A stretch of DNA of 64,000 bases from Bacteroidaceae bacterium. Its GTDB lineage: Bacteria; Bacteroidota; Bacteroidia; Bacteroidales; Bacteroidaceae. This document shows, piece by piece, positions 27,372 to 36,990 of this stretch; position 1 is the first letter of the stretch; each line of letters starts with the position of its first letter. The DNA lies in assembly GCA_016286165.1 (NCBI GenBank), contig JAEESE010000001.1, positions 265,485 to 329,484 of the forward strand. The letters are read 5' to 3'. The notes beneath the pieces were generated by a model. The model had not been told where the DNA came from and made no database searches. It saw only the letters and a list, made by a program, of their open reading frames with translations. Made by a program: the position numbers and the translations under genes.

Positions 27372-29918
27372 ATGAAAAAGTTCATTGCCTTAAGCATCTG
27401 CTTGTGGTGCGCTTTCCTTACGGGCGCGCACGCACAATCAATGTCCGACAACCAGCTGGTGCAGTATATCCTTCAGGAAAAGGAGAAAGGCACAGACCAG
27501 CAAGTAATTATCAAGAACGTGCTTCAGCGCGGCGTCACAACCGAACAACTGCGCCGAGTGCGCAAGAAGGTTGAAGCCGAGCAAAAGCAGCTCGGTGCTG
27601 TAGACCTCACCGGCAAGACCAACCAGAAGACTAATCGCCTGCGCACTCAGAGGGATATCGACCGCGACGAGCGTCAGAAACAAAACGGTTTCATGATACG
27701 TTCACAACGCGAGACCGATGACTGGCGCTATATGAACCGCGACCAGCGCATGGAAGAGATTGAGGGGGAAAGCGAGTATTTCGACCTCGACTCTCTGGAC
27801 TACTACAGCAGTCAGATTCCCAAAGATCAGCAAGTATTCGGACGTAATATCTTCAATCAGAAGAACCTCTCGTTTGAGCCAAACATGAATATGGCAACAC
27901 CCGCAAATTATCGTCTGGGAGCAGGTGACGCAGTTATCATTGATGTTTGGGGGGCTTCGCAGGAAACGTTTTCGGAAACTATCTCCCCCGACGGCACAGT
28001 GACCATCGAGGGCGTAGGACCTATTAAGTTGGCCGGTCTTTCCGTAAGTGAAGCCACAAACCGCCTGCGTAGTCGCCTTGGACAATACTACAGCGACTGC
28101 AGCGTCAGCCTCAGCGTAGGTGAGACGCGCTCAATCATCGTGCAGGTGATGGGCGAAGTGGTTATGCCCGGCAGCTATACCCTAAGCAGCCTGGCTTCTG
28201 CCTTCAATGCCCTTTACGCCGCGGGAGGTATCAGCGAAGTAGGTACACTGCGCGACATCAAGGTGTATCGTGGCGGTCGTGTCATATCAACCATCGACGT
28301 TTACGACTATCTCATCCACGGCAACTCACGCGGAGATGTGCGACTACAGGACAACGATGTCATCATCGTTGGTCCTTACGACTGCCTCGTAGAGGTGCGC
28401 GGTAAGGTGAAACGTCCGATGTTCTACGAGATGAAGTCGACAGAGAGCGTGCAGCGACTGCTTGAATACTCAGGCGGTTTCACCGGCGATGCTTTCACTA
28501 AGAGCGTTCGACTCATCCGAAAGAAAGGCGAGGAATACTCAATCCACAACATCGAAGAGTTCGACATGAATGGTTTCACGCTTGCCGACGGCGACTCTTT
28601 GTTCGTAGACAGCGTCATTCCACGCTTCCGTAATATGGTTGAGGTGCGCGGAGCTGTGATGCACCCAGGACAGTTCCAGATGGACGGAGGCATACAGACA
28701 GTGCGTGATCTGTTGAAGGCTGCCGGCGGACTGCGTGAGGATGCTTTCACCGAACGCGCTGTTATGCATCGCGAGAAAGAAGACCTCACGCTTGAGAACG
28801 TGCCAATAGACATCCTCGGCATTACCGAAGGCAATTCCTCCGACGTAGTACTCCGCCGCAACGATGTCCTGTTTATACCGTCGAAGGTAGATATGGCAGG
28901 CGAACAGACACTCCGTATCAACGGTGAGGTCAACTTCCCAGGTTACTATAAATATGCCGACAACACCACCATCAAGGACCTCATCCTTCAGGCTGGCGGT
29001 CTTACCCGAGCAGCTTCTACAGCGAAGATTGACGTATTCCGCCGGAAATATGTTCCTGATGCAGACCAGACTTCTATGGACCTGGCAGAGATATTCTCCT
29101 TCAACTTAGCCAACGGCTTCATCATCGAGGACACAGCTTTCGTGCTTCAGCCTTACGATGAGGTTCAGGTTCGTAAGAGTCCGACCTATGCAGAGCAGCA
29201 GAACGTCCGAATCTCAGGAGCCGTCAACTTCGAAGGTGAATACGCCATGACGAGCCGTGAGTTCCGCATCTCCGACCTCGTGAAGGTAGCCGGAGGTCTT
29301 TCAAGTGTAGGTTATGCCAAGGGTGCACGCCTCATCCGACAGATGACACCTGAAGAACGCGAGCAGCGACAGTCTGCACTTCGTGCCTCACAGATAGCGC
29401 TTTACGAGCAAGCCCTTGATTCAGATAAGAACTTCGATATGGCACGTGCAGACTCACTTCTGGATATGAAGATGAACCTCGGTAATGTCTATAACGTGGC
29501 CATTAACCTCGAGGAGGCTATCAAGAACCCGGGCTCCATCAATGATGTAGTACTTCGTGCTAATGACCAGCTGGTCGTGCCACAGCTTTCCAACACAGTG
29601 AAGATTTCAGGCGAGGTTATGTACCCCATCTCGGTTGGATACAAGAAGGGTGCAGGCCTAGGCTACTATATCAACCAGGCTGGTGGCTACGGCAACCGTG
29701 CCGGCAAGAAGCAGACCTACGCCATCTATATGAACGGTTCTGTGGATAAACTCGGTCGGCATGCTTCAGGCAAACTAATAGAGCCAGGAACGGAGATTGT
29801 AGTGCCGACGAAGAAGAAGAAAGAAGGTATGTCCACGGCTGAAATCACCGTCCTCGGTACCTCTGCTGCCTCGTTGACCACCATGGTTGTGGCCCTTATC
29901 AACCTGTTAAAGAAATAA
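27372..29918 (+). CDS. Polysaccharide export outer-membrane protein with six SLBB domains (Wza-like, 848 aa)
   Basis: Signal peptide MKKFIALSICLWCAFLTGAHAQ without a lipobox. An N-terminal charged helical region (about 25-150) precedes a polysaccharide-export domain at about 178-245 (NYRLGAGDAVIIDVWG). Six SLBB repeats follow, each recognisable by a pattern like V.G.V..PG.Y..........L..AGG, near residues 254, 340, 422, 515, 615 and 745. The C-terminus ends in a hydrophobic helix (SAASLTTMVVALINLLKK) that could form the outer-membrane alpha-helical barrel as in Wza. It is more than twice as long as E. coli Wza, typical of Bacteroidetes SLBB proteins. Together with the Wzz six bases downstream it should form the export channel for the polymer. 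Confidence 0.92.
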   Translation: MKKFIALSICLWCAFLTGAHAQSMSDNQLVQYILQEKEKGTDQQVIIKNVLQRGVTTEQLRRVRKKVEAEQKQLGAVDLTGKTNQKTNRLRTQRDIDRDERQKQNGFMIRSQRETDDWRYMNRDQRMEEIEGESEYFDLDSLDYYSSQIPKDQQVFGRNIFNQKNLSFEPNMNMATPANYRLGAGDAVIIDVWGASQETFSETISPDGTVTIEGVGPIKLAGLSVSEATNRLRSRLGQYYSDCSVSLSVGETRSIIVQVMGEVVMPGSYTLSSLASAFNALYAAGGISEVGTLRDIKVYRGGRVISTIDVYDYLIHGNSRGDVRLQDNDVIIVGPYDCLVEVRGKVKRPMFYEMKSTESVQRLLEYSGGFTGDAFTKSVRLIRKKGEEYSIHNIEEFDMNGFTLADGDSLFVDSVIPRFRNMVEVRGAVMHPGQFQMDGGIQTVRDLLKAAGGLREDAFTERAVMHREKEDLTLENVPIDILGITEGNSSDVVLRRNDVLFIPSKVDMAGEQTLRINGEVNFPGYYKYADNTTIKDLILQAGGLTRAASTAKIDVFRRKYVPDADQTSMDLAEIFSFNLANGFIIEDTAFVLQPYDEVQVRKSPTYAEQQNVRISGAVNFEGEYAMTSREFRISDLVKVAGGLSSVGYAKGARLIRQMTPEEREQRQSALRASQIALYEQALDSDKNFDMARADSLLDMKMNLGNVYNVAINLEEAIKNPGSINDVVLRANDQLVVPQLSNTVKISGEVMYPISVGYKKGAGLGYYINQAGGYGNRAGKKQTYAIYMNGSVDKLGRHASGKLIEPGTEIVVPTKKKKEGMSTAEITVLGTSAASLTTMVVALINLLKK

Positions 29919-29924
29919 GCTGTT

Positions 29925-31010
29925 ATGGAAGAGAAGAAGAATAGTTTGGTCATAGACCTTCGCGATGTTGCTAGGCAAATCTGGAATAAGAAGTCGCTTT
30001 TCATAAAAGTCTGGCTTGTAACTTTCGTGTTGGCTTGTGCTTGGATCCTTCCCATACCTAGGACATATACGGCTAATCTGTCACTTGCTCCCGAGATAAA
30101 TAATCAATCCACAGGTGGCTCGTTGGGATCCATAGCTGCTACTTTCGGAATAAACGTAGGCGGAATAACAGGAAGTGATGCCTTCTATCCGACCTTATAT
30201 CCAGACCTGGTCAGTTCCAATGATTTCCTTGTCAACCTTTTCGATGTCAAAGTCAGGACCATTGATGGAGAGACGTCCACAACCTATGGAGATTATCTTG
30301 CCCATTATCAGAAAGGCACTTTTTATATGGTTCCTGTTTATTGGACCATGAAGCAGATTAAGAAGTTGATGCCTAAGGAAAGCGCCGTAGATCAAGGCTC
30401 AGCTGAATCAAAAAAACTTAATCCCTTTTTCCTGACAGAACAAGAGAATGATATTATCAACAAAATGAGAGGTCTTATAACCTGCTCGACAGATCGAAAA
30501 ACAGACGTCATCACTATTACGGTTCAAGACCAAGACCCGCTCATTGCTGCCACTATAGCGGATTCAGTAAGGCTTCGTCTTCAAAACTTCATCATTGACT
30601 ATAGGACCACTAAGGCACGAAATGATGAGAAGTATTATTCCAATCTCGTAGAGGAATCGCGACAGGAATATGAAAAAGCTGTAGCTAAATACGGACGTTT
30701 TTGTGACACGCATCGGGATGTGATTCTGCAAAGTATGCAGTCTGAGCGCGATCAATTGGAGAACGATATGCAGATGAAGTATAATACTTATAATGTTATG
30801 AGTACACAACTCGAGGCTGCTAAGGCCAAGGTTCAGGAGCGCACTCCAGCTTTCACCATGCTTCAAGGTCCCACTGTACCCCTTAAGGCTTCAAGCCCAA
30901 AGCGAATGTTTTTTGTTGCTGTAATGCTCTTCCTGGCCACATGTGTAACAATACTGTATATTTTTAAAAAGGAAATAGAAGGCGCACTTATACGTCAAAA
31001 AGATTCTTAA
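29925..31010 (+). CDS. Wzz-type polysaccharide co-polymerase, no kinase domain (361 aa)
   Basis: Two membrane helices flank a periplasmic domain: one at about 27-46 (IKVWLVTFVLACAWILPIP) and one at about 328-350 (MFFVAVMLFLATCVTILYIF) preceded by a Pro-rich PTVPLKASSPKR segment, the usual Wzz layout. The middle holds a long helical region (EESRQEYEKAVAKYGRFCD). It sets polymer chain length and contacts the Wza-like channel. There is no C-terminal tyrosine-kinase module, unlike the Wzc encoded at 49085-51523. It sits between the SLBB exporter and the dehydrogenase with almost no spacing, so it belongs to the same transcript. Confidence 0.9.
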   Translation: MEEKKNSLVIDLRDVARQIWNKKSLFIKVWLVTFVLACAWILPIPRTYTANLSLAPEINNQSTGGSLGSIAATFGINVGGITGSDAFYPTLYPDLVSSNDFLVNLFDVKVRTIDGETSTTYGDYLAHYQKGTFYMVPVYWTMKQIKKLMPKESAVDQGSAESKKLNPFFLTEQENDIINKMRGLITCSTDRKTDVITITVQDQDPLIAATIADSVRLRLQNFIIDYRTTKARNDEKYYSNLVEESRQEYEKAVAKYGRFCDTHRDVILQSMQSERDQLENDMQMKYNTYNVMSTQLEAAKAKVQERTPAFTMLQGPTVPLKASSPKRMFFVAVMLFLATCVTILYIFKKEIEGALIRQKDS

Positions 31011-31011
31011 G

Positions 31012-32295
31012 ATGGAATTGAGTTCTATAAAAATATGTGTTATAGGGTTGGGGTATGTTGGCTTGCCGCTTGCCCGCCTATTCTCAACAAAGTATCCAAC
31101 CATTGGGTTTGATTTGAATCAGCAACGCATTGACAGGCTAATGGCTGGTTTCGATGAAACAAAGGAGGTCGATGACAAACTACTTAGAGAAGCCATTCAA
31201 CAGAACGGCTTCAGGTGCACGTCCTCTATCGGGGATATTAGGGATTGCAATTTCTATGTTGTTGCCGTACCCACCCCGGTTGATGATAACAATCGCCCTG
31301 ATTTACGACCTTTGCAAGGAGCCAGTGATACCGTGGGAAAAGTCATATCAAAAGGGGATATCGTAGTGTATGAAAGTACGGTCTATCCTGGTGTCACAGA
31401 GGAAGAATGTATTCCCGTAGTGGAGCGCGTCAGCGGCTTGAAGTATAATACTGATTTTTATGCCGGATACTCGCCGGAGCGTATTAATCCAGGCGACAAG
31501 TTGCATACTGTTGAGAAGATTCGTAAGGTGACATCTGGAAGTACACCTGAGATAGCAGATATTGTGGATAAGGTGTATAATTCGGTACTGGTCAACGGAA
31601 CTCATAAAGCGCCAAGTATTAAAGTGGCAGAAGCTTCGAAGATAATAGAGAATTCCCAACGTGATGTTAATATAGCCTTTATGAACGAGCTGGCCAAGAT
31701 ATTTAATGCTATGGGCATTGATACCCATGATGTCATTGAGGCCGCTTCGTCAAAATGGAATTTCATCAAACTGTCGCCGGGTCTGGTAGGAGGCCACTGT
31801 ATATCTGTTGACCCATATTACCTTATTCAGAAAGCACAGGTCTATGGCGTTTTGCCACGAGTGATGTACAATGCCCGTCGCCTGAATGATGGAATGGGCG
31901 ATTATGTTGCAAATCAGGTCATCAAGCTAATGAATAAGCAAGGGGTTCTTGTCAAGGATTCCAACATTCTGATTCTTGGCGTAACGTTTAAGGAAAACTG
32001 CCCTGACATACGCAACACTAAGGTAATAGACATTTATAACACACTGAGTGAATACACTCATAATATTACTGTCCTTGACCCCTGGGCTAATCCCATCGCA
32101 GTTGAACGTGAATATGGTGTTCACATTTATCAATCACTAAAAGATATACAACAAAAACGTTATGATGCCATTATTCTGGCGGTAGCGCATTCGGACTTCC
32201 TAACGTTGCAAGTCAGGGACTTGCTGACCGAAAACGGAGTAGTATACGATGTGAAAGGCGTATTAAATAGGGAATATGTAGATGGACGCTTATAA
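31012..32295 (+). CDS. UDP-N-acetylhexosamine 6-dehydrogenase (TviB/WbpO-like)
   Basis: The N-terminal Rossmann motif CVIGLGYVGLPLA binds NAD. Further signatures are VPTPVDDNNRPDL, YESTVYPGVTEE, the central SPERINPGD and the catalytic-cysteine motif SPGLVGGHCISVDPYYL, all of the UDP-glucose/GDP-mannose dehydrogenase family. GLVGGHC fits the TviB/WbpO branch, which oxidises UDP-GlcNAc or UDP-GalNAc at C6 to the uronic acid. Since a UDP-GlcNAc 2-epimerase is encoded in the same locus, UDP-ManNAc is another possible substrate. Length 427 aa is normal. One base separates it from wzz; its 3' end overlaps the flippase gene by 14 bases. Confidence 0.92.
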   Translation: MELSSIKICVIGLGYVGLPLARLFSTKYPTIGFDLNQQRIDRLMAGFDETKEVDDKLLREAIQQNGFRCTSSIGDIRDCNFYVVAVPTPVDDNNRPDLRPLQGASDTVGKVISKGDIVVYESTVYPGVTEEECIPVVERVSGLKYNTDFYAGYSPERINPGDKLHTVEKIRKVTSGSTPEIADIVDKVYNSVLVNGTHKAPSIKVAEASKIIENSQRDVNIAFMNELAKIFNAMGIDTHDVIEAASSKWNFIKLSPGLVGGHCISVDPYYLIQKAQVYGVLPRVMYNARRLNDGMGDYVANQVIKLMNKQGVLVKDSNILILGVTFKENCPDIRNTKVIDIYNTLSEYTHNITVLDPWANPIAVEREYGVHIYQSLKDIQQKRYDAIILAVAHSDFLTLQVRDLLTENGVVYDVKGVLNREYVDGRL

Positions 32296-33814
32296 ACGAG
32301 TCTTCATAAATACGGTTGCTCAATACGGGAAATCCGTGATTAATGTGTGCCTGTCACTTTATTCGGCACGCATAATCTTGGATGCTCTTGGGAAATCGGA
32401 TTATGGTCTCTATGTTCTCGTCGGAGGTGTGGTAGCAATGCTGGGGTTTGTTACAAATGCCTTGGTAATTACGACTCAACGCTTTATTTCCTTTTACCAT
32501 GGTAAGGGTGATTGGAATATTGTTAGTAAGACATTTTCCAATAGCCTGTTTCTCCATGTCGTTATTGCCATTGTTCTGTCAATGTTGCTGGCATTGTTCA
32601 GCCATCTGGTAGTCTATTCCTGGCTTGAGGTTGATGCAGGGCGCTTAGCGTCGGCTATGATGGTGTATTGGGCAACAATAGTCATCTTGTTCATTACCAT
32701 TTTGCTATCCCCTTTTAAGGCTGTTTTGATAGCCCGTGAGAATATTGTTTATATATCAATTATAGAGGTTCTCGATGGCGTTTTAAAGTTGGCAGTTGCT
32801 TTCTTACTTCTTCGTGTAGATATTGACAAACTGCAGTTGTATGCTTGGTTGATGGCTGCTATTCAACTATTCAACCTGTTAGCTTTTTCCATTTATGGCT
32901 GTTGTAAGTTCGCTGAATGCAGTTGGTTGATTCGTCCTCGCGATATTTCATCAGATTGGCTCAGACGTATCATGGGCTTCGCAGGGTGGACGACATACAG
33001 TATGGGCGCCGTTGTTGCTCGCAACCAAGGTATTGCCATCATGTTAAACCACTTCCTGAAGCAGACGGTTATTAATGCAGCCTATGGTATTGCTTTTCAG
33101 GTTTATGGCGCCTTGTCCTTTATTTCAAGCTCGATCCTTAACGCCATGAATCCTCGTATCATGAAAGCAGAAGGTATGGGCGACCGCAAGCGCATGCTCC
33201 ATCTTGCAGCCCTGGAGAGCAAATACAGTTCACTGATGCTGTTGTTGATACTTGTTCCATTAATCTTTGAGATGCCGTCGATTCTAAATTGGTGGCTAAA
33301 GGAAGTGCCAGAGAACACTGTGATGTTCTCAAGAGTGGTGCTCATTGCCTTTTTCTTTGACCAGATTACTTATGGGCTTAATACCGCCAATCAAGCCACG
33401 GGAAATGTTAAACCATATGTTCTATTGATATATACCCCCAAACTACTTATCTTAATTCCGGTTTATATTTTGCTGGCATTAGGCCGTCTTCCAGGCGATG
33501 TTATGCTTTGTTACATTATTATAGAAATACTTTGCTCATTCCTGAGATTGCCATACATGAAGTTCAAGGTCGGATTGAATGTCCGCGAATTTCTAGTCAC
33601 GGCGGTTGTACCTCTGTTGCCAGTGCTTGTGAGTCAATTTATAGTCTGTTATCTCCTCACTTTACAACCATTCAACCATAGTTTCCTCATGACCATAATT
33701 CTACCTGTAGGTGTAGGCGCGCTTTTGGCATGGTTGTTTGCTCTGAATCATCAGGAGAGGGCACTCTTGCTGTCGTTTATTAAACACAAAGGAGCACGTG
33801 AATACAAAAATTGA
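32282..33814 (+). CDS. Wzx-type polysaccharide flippase
   Basis: A 510-aa integral membrane protein with about 12-14 hydrophobic helices spread along its length (VLVGGVVAMLGFVTNALVI, VLIALLLLILVPLIFEM-like segments). The N-terminal part (NTVAQYGKSVINVCLSLYSA) and FAGWTTYSMGAVVARNQG fit the MOP/polysaccharide-transport superfamily. It should flip the undecaprenyl-linked repeat unit to the periplasm. It overlaps the dehydrogenase and the polymerase genes, so translation is probably coupled. Codon use from here to about 36.2 kb is visibly more AT-rich than in the surrounding genes, common for serotype-specific genes acquired by transfer. Confidence 0.87.
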   Translation: MDAYKRVFINTVAQYGKSVINVCLSLYSARIILDALGKSDYGLYVLVGGVVAMLGFVTNALVITTQRFISFYHGKGDWNIVSKTFSNSLFLHVVIAIVLSMLLALFSHLVVYSWLEVDAGRLASAMMVYWATIVILFITILLSPFKAVLIARENIVYISIIEVLDGVLKLAVAFLLLRVDIDKLQLYAWLMAAIQLFNLLAFSIYGCCKFAECSWLIRPRDISSDWLRRIMGFAGWTTYSMGAVVARNQGIAIMLNHFLKQTVINAAYGIAFQVYGALSFISSSILNAMNPRIMKAEGMGDRKRMLHLAALESKYSSLMLLLILVPLIFEMPSILNWWLKEVPENTVMFSRVVLIAFFFDQITYGLNTANQATGNVKPYVLLIYTPKLLILIPVYILLALGRLPGDVMLCYIIIEILCSFLRLPYMKFKVGLNVREFLVTAVVPLLPVLVSQFIVCYLLTLQPFNHSFLMTIILPVGVGALLAWLFALNHQERALLLSFIKHKGAREYKN

Positions 33815-35054
33815 CATAAGTAAGTTATATCTTATAGACAAACAATGGTTAGCAAACCTTTGTTTGTTTTTGGGAACTTTCGTTGCCTATTTAGGATCTC
33901 TTCATCCTTGGTTCTTTTGGGTAATGGCGGAATGGTATATTCTTTTATCCCTGCTTTTTTTCTTCGCAAGTGTTCTGATTTCCAACACCCTGCCATCGTC
34001 TACATTTTTTGATAAGCCCAACCTACGGGCGATAATTCTTTTTACTATTCTTTCAGTATATATAAGCATCTCTTTCGACTCCAACTTATTCGGCTTCATC
34101 AACAAGCTCGCCAATGTACCTCTTATGTACATACTTATGAGCATTAAGCCCTCAGTGTTTTTGCGCATTATCGACAGAATTTGCTGGTGCATGGGCTTTT
34201 TTTTGTTGTTTTCAGCTATAGCATTCCTTTTATATTTATTTGGCATTAGTATTCCGCCGCGGCCTGCTGTCTTTGGCGATGGGGCCTACTCCTATGACAA
34301 CTATCTCTTGTTTATGGTTGCTAACGATAGGGAATTTATGAATTTCATTCCTCGTTTCAGCTCCGTATTCCTTGAACCTGGACATCTGGGCACAGCAACG
34401 TCTCTATTGTTGATGACGCAGTTTGGCAAATGGAAACGTTGGTACAATATTGTGCTGATCATTGTTTCCGCAATCACCTTCTCTCTGGCTGCTTATGCAT
34501 TCCTTGTCGCTCTGATTTTCTTAAATCTGTGGGTGCAACGAAAACATATTGTGGGTAAGGCGATTATCGTAGGTGCTCTTCTGGCTGGAGTCATAGGCGC
34601 CTCGTTTGTGTATAACGATGGCGATAATATGATTCAAAACCTCATATTATTACGTCTTGAGGTTGACGACAAGACAGGTGATATAGTTGGCAATAACCGA
34701 GTGTCAGAAGACTTTTCAAACACGTTCGACAAGTTCTTCCATTCTTCAGACGTGGTATTCGGCAGTTCTATGCAGAATGCAACAGCAGGCGAAGGCAACT
34801 CTGGATATCGTGTGTACATATACGAGCACGGTTTGGTGGGACTATTCCTGACATTAATTTTTTATCTTGCTATTTTCAAGGATTTCAGAGACTGGAGATG
34901 TTTGGTTTCCGTTGCTATTATTTCCCTTATGAATTTCTGGGTAAGAGGGTATCCTTTGTGGTATAGTAATCTCATACCCGTAATGGCCTTAATCTTAGAC
35001 GAAAGATTCATTAGCAATATTGAAAATAGATTGCCTGGCGTTGAACGATTATGA
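33798..35054 (+). CDS. Wzy-like O-antigen/capsule polymerase (putative)
   Basis: A 418-aa polytopic membrane protein with about 10-11 predicted helices and a larger hydrophilic loop near residues 275-335 (MIQNLILLRLEVDDKTGDI...TAGEGNSGYRVYIYEHG), the pattern of Wzy polymerases. The sequence is too variable for motif-level proof; the call rests on topology, size and position beside Wzx and Wzz. The start is GTG at 33798, with AAAGGAG just upstream, an unusually good Shine-Dalgarno sequence for this phylum. It overlaps wzx by 17 bases and the next gene by 4. Confidence 0.78.
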   Translation: MNTKIDISKLYLIDKQWLANLCLFLGTFVAYLGSLHPWFFWVMAEWYILLSLLFFFASVLISNTLPSSTFFDKPNLRAIILFTILSVYISISFDSNLFGFINKLANVPLMYILMSIKPSVFLRIIDRICWCMGFFLLFSAIAFLLYLFGISIPPRPAVFGDGAYSYDNYLLFMVANDREFMNFIPRFSSVFLEPGHLGTATSLLLMTQFGKWKRWYNIVLIIVSAITFSLAAYAFLVALIFLNLWVQRKHIVGKAIIVGALLAGVIGASFVYNDGDNMIQNLILLRLEVDDKTGDIVGNNRVSEDFSNTFDKFFHSSDVVFGSSMQNATAGEGNSGYRVYIYEHGLVGLFLTLIFYLAIFKDFRDWRCLVSVAIISLMNFWVRGYPLWYSNLIPVMALILDERFISNIENRLPGVERL

Positions 35055-36217
35055 AAATAGCATATTTTCTTCATACAACCGATCCTACAGCAGGAGCTAC
35101 AAAGTCTATTCTTGCTATAATTCATGGTTTGGTAACCCATGGAGAAGAGGTGATTGTCGTAGTTCCCGATGCTAAAGGTATCGTTTCGGACTTACGGGAA
35201 AAGGGAGTCAGAGTAGTTGTGCAAAGGTTTAGAAGTGGAGTCTATCCAGGTTTGAAATCGTTTAAAGACTGGCTGCTTTTTATCCCTCGTTTAGCCTATT
35301 GGCGTTTATTAAATCATATCGCAGCAAACGCCCTGACACCACTGTTAAAAAGGGATGGAATCAATATTATTCATTCAAATAGTAGCGTAATAGATCTCGG
35401 ATACAATATTTCACGTCGTCTACATGTGCCGCATGTTTATCATATACGTGAATATGCTGATCTCATAGGCTTTCATTTCTATCCTGATAAACCAGCTTTC
35501 GTCAAAAGGTTCTCTGCGGACAATTCCTTTGCAATTTTCATTACTAAAGGTTTGCAATCATATTTCGGCCAGTCTGGCAATCCTCATACCGCTGTTATTT
35601 ACAATGCAATACATGTTGACAATTCAACCACGACGTTAAATCTCCCTCATAAACAATTCTTTTTCTATGCTGGCCGTATAGAGAAGACTAAAGGGATAGA
35701 TTTATTATTGCAAGCTTATGATATCTATCAAAGGACAGTCAAAGCTCCTCTGCCCTTATGGCTGGCTGGAACTATAGCAAGCGCCGAATATTTAGAACAT
35801 TTAAACCAGTATATAAAGTCGTGCCACATGCAAGACAAAGTCCGTTTCCTGGGTGTAATAGATAATGTTCATAACATAATGTCTCATGCAAGAGCCACGA
35901 TTATACCATCATTAAACGAAGGATTCGGCCGTTGTTTGTCAGAGGCTATGCTTTGTCGATGTCTGACTATAGCACGTAATACGACCGGCAGCAAAGAGCA
36001 AATGGACAATGGACTGGCCTTACATGGTACGGAGATAGCGCTTAGATTTGAGACCATAGAAGAGTTGGCTAAACATCTCTGTGACGTCTCAGAGGCTCCC
36101 GTGTCTGAATACGACGAAATGTGTTCTTTGGCTTATGATACAGTCTCAACCCTCTATTCTCTGCAGGCCAACTATGATAACACGTTGATGCTCTATCAAA
36201 AAATCCTTGGTATATAA
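35051..36217 (+). CDS. Glycosyltransferase family 4
   Basis: A 388-aa GT-B fold enzyme. The N-terminal domain starts KIAYFLHTTDPTAGATKSIL with the nucleotide-sugar-type glycine turn. The C-terminal donor domain shows FFYAGRIEKTKGIDLLLQAY and IIPSLNEGFGRCLSEAMLC, the GT4 E-x7-E motif (EGFGRCLSE). It adds one sugar to the lipid-linked repeat unit on the cytoplasmic side; donor and acceptor are unknown. ATGA overlap with the polymerase gene. The DNA is AT-rich like its two upstream neighbours. Confidence 0.88.
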   Translation: MKIAYFLHTTDPTAGATKSILAIIHGLVTHGEEVIVVVPDAKGIVSDLREKGVRVVVQRFRSGVYPGLKSFKDWLLFIPRLAYWRLLNHIAANALTPLLKRDGINIIHSNSSVIDLGYNISRRLHVPHVYHIREYADLIGFHFYPDKPAFVKRFSADNSFAIFITKGLQSYFGQSGNPHTAVIYNAIHVDNSTTTLNLPHKQFFFYAGRIEKTKGIDLLLQAYDIYQRTVKAPLPLWLAGTIASAEYLEHLNQYIKSCHMQDKVRFLGVIDNVHNIMSHARATIIPSLNEGFGRCLSEAMLCRCLTIARNTTGSKEQMDNGLALHGTEIALRFETIEELAKHLCDVSEAPVSEYDEMCSLAYDTVSTLYSLQANYDNTLMLYQKILGI

Positions 36218-36254
36218 ATATCTTCTTATTAACTCTTAACAATGGGAAAATAAT

Positions 36255-36974
36255 ATGCGATATCGTCATTCCTTCTCTGACATACTTCCATATATATGGT
36301 ATCTGATACCAACAATATATTTCAATCTTAGGATGCTACCATTTCGGCAAGCCAGAAAGCTGCCGATACTACTCATCCGCCCCAAGTTCATAAGCCTTAA
36401 GGGAAAGATTGAGATTGATGATGATGTGTGCCGTTTCGGACTTGTCAAGATGGGAGGCTGGGGATGTAAAGCTTACCCCAACAATGGTGTCAAACTTAAT
36501 TTCCGAGGTGGCACGTGGGTTGTTAAAGGCAAAGTCTGGATTGGCTCTAACTCCTATCTGGAGATAGGACATAGTGGTATATTAGAGACTGGCGACAAAG
36601 TGGTAGCCAGTACCTCGCTCAACATATTTTGCTATCGGAGCATAGTTTTAGGTGATGCTACTAGATTCGGGTGGGAATGCAAGGTGATGGACAGCAGTTT
36701 TCATCCCTTGAAGGCTGTAGATACAGGGGAGCGTAAAGCCGCTGGAGCGCCCATAAACATTGGAGCTTTCAACTGGTTTGCTACTAAGTGTGCTATTCTT
36801 CCAGGTACGAAGACAGCTGATTATTGTGTGTTCGGTTATGGCAGCGTGCTTACAAAGGGCACCAAGAGCGAAGCATACTGCGTTCATGGCGGTTCGCCTG
36901 TACATGTTCTCTCACGAGGCTATTACCGCGTTCCTGAAGAAGAAGGAGACCGTGACCCTGCTGTATGGAGTTAG
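36255..36974 (+). CDS. Left-handed beta-helix acyltransferase-like protein
   Basis: A 239-aa protein with hexapeptide-repeat character (VVKGKVWIGSNSYLEIGHSGILETGDKV, split by short turns; IVLGDATRFGWECKV; NIGAFNWFATKCAILPG). The repeats are degenerate, as in the WcaB/WbbJ-type polysaccharide O-acetyltransferases. The segment DSSFHPLKAVDTGE carries a His and Asp that could be catalytic, similar to DxxFHP motifs seen in that group. It probably acylates a sugar of the repeat unit. An N-terminal hydrophobic stretch (SDILPYIWYLIPTIYFNL) may bind the membrane. A 37-base gap separates it from the GT4 gene. Confidence 0.72.
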   Translation: MRYRHSFSDILPYIWYLIPTIYFNLRMLPFRQARKLPILLIRPKFISLKGKIEIDDDVCRFGLVKMGGWGCKAYPNNGVKLNFRGGTWVVKGKVWIGSNSYLEIGHSGILETGDKVVASTSLNIFCYRSIVLGDATRFGWECKVMDSSFHPLKAVDTGERKAAGAPINIGAFNWFATKCAILPGTKTADYCVFGYGSVLTKGTKSEAYCVHGGSPVHVLSRGYYRVPEEEGDRDPAVWS

Positions 36975-36990
36975 TTCATGATGTGCAGTT

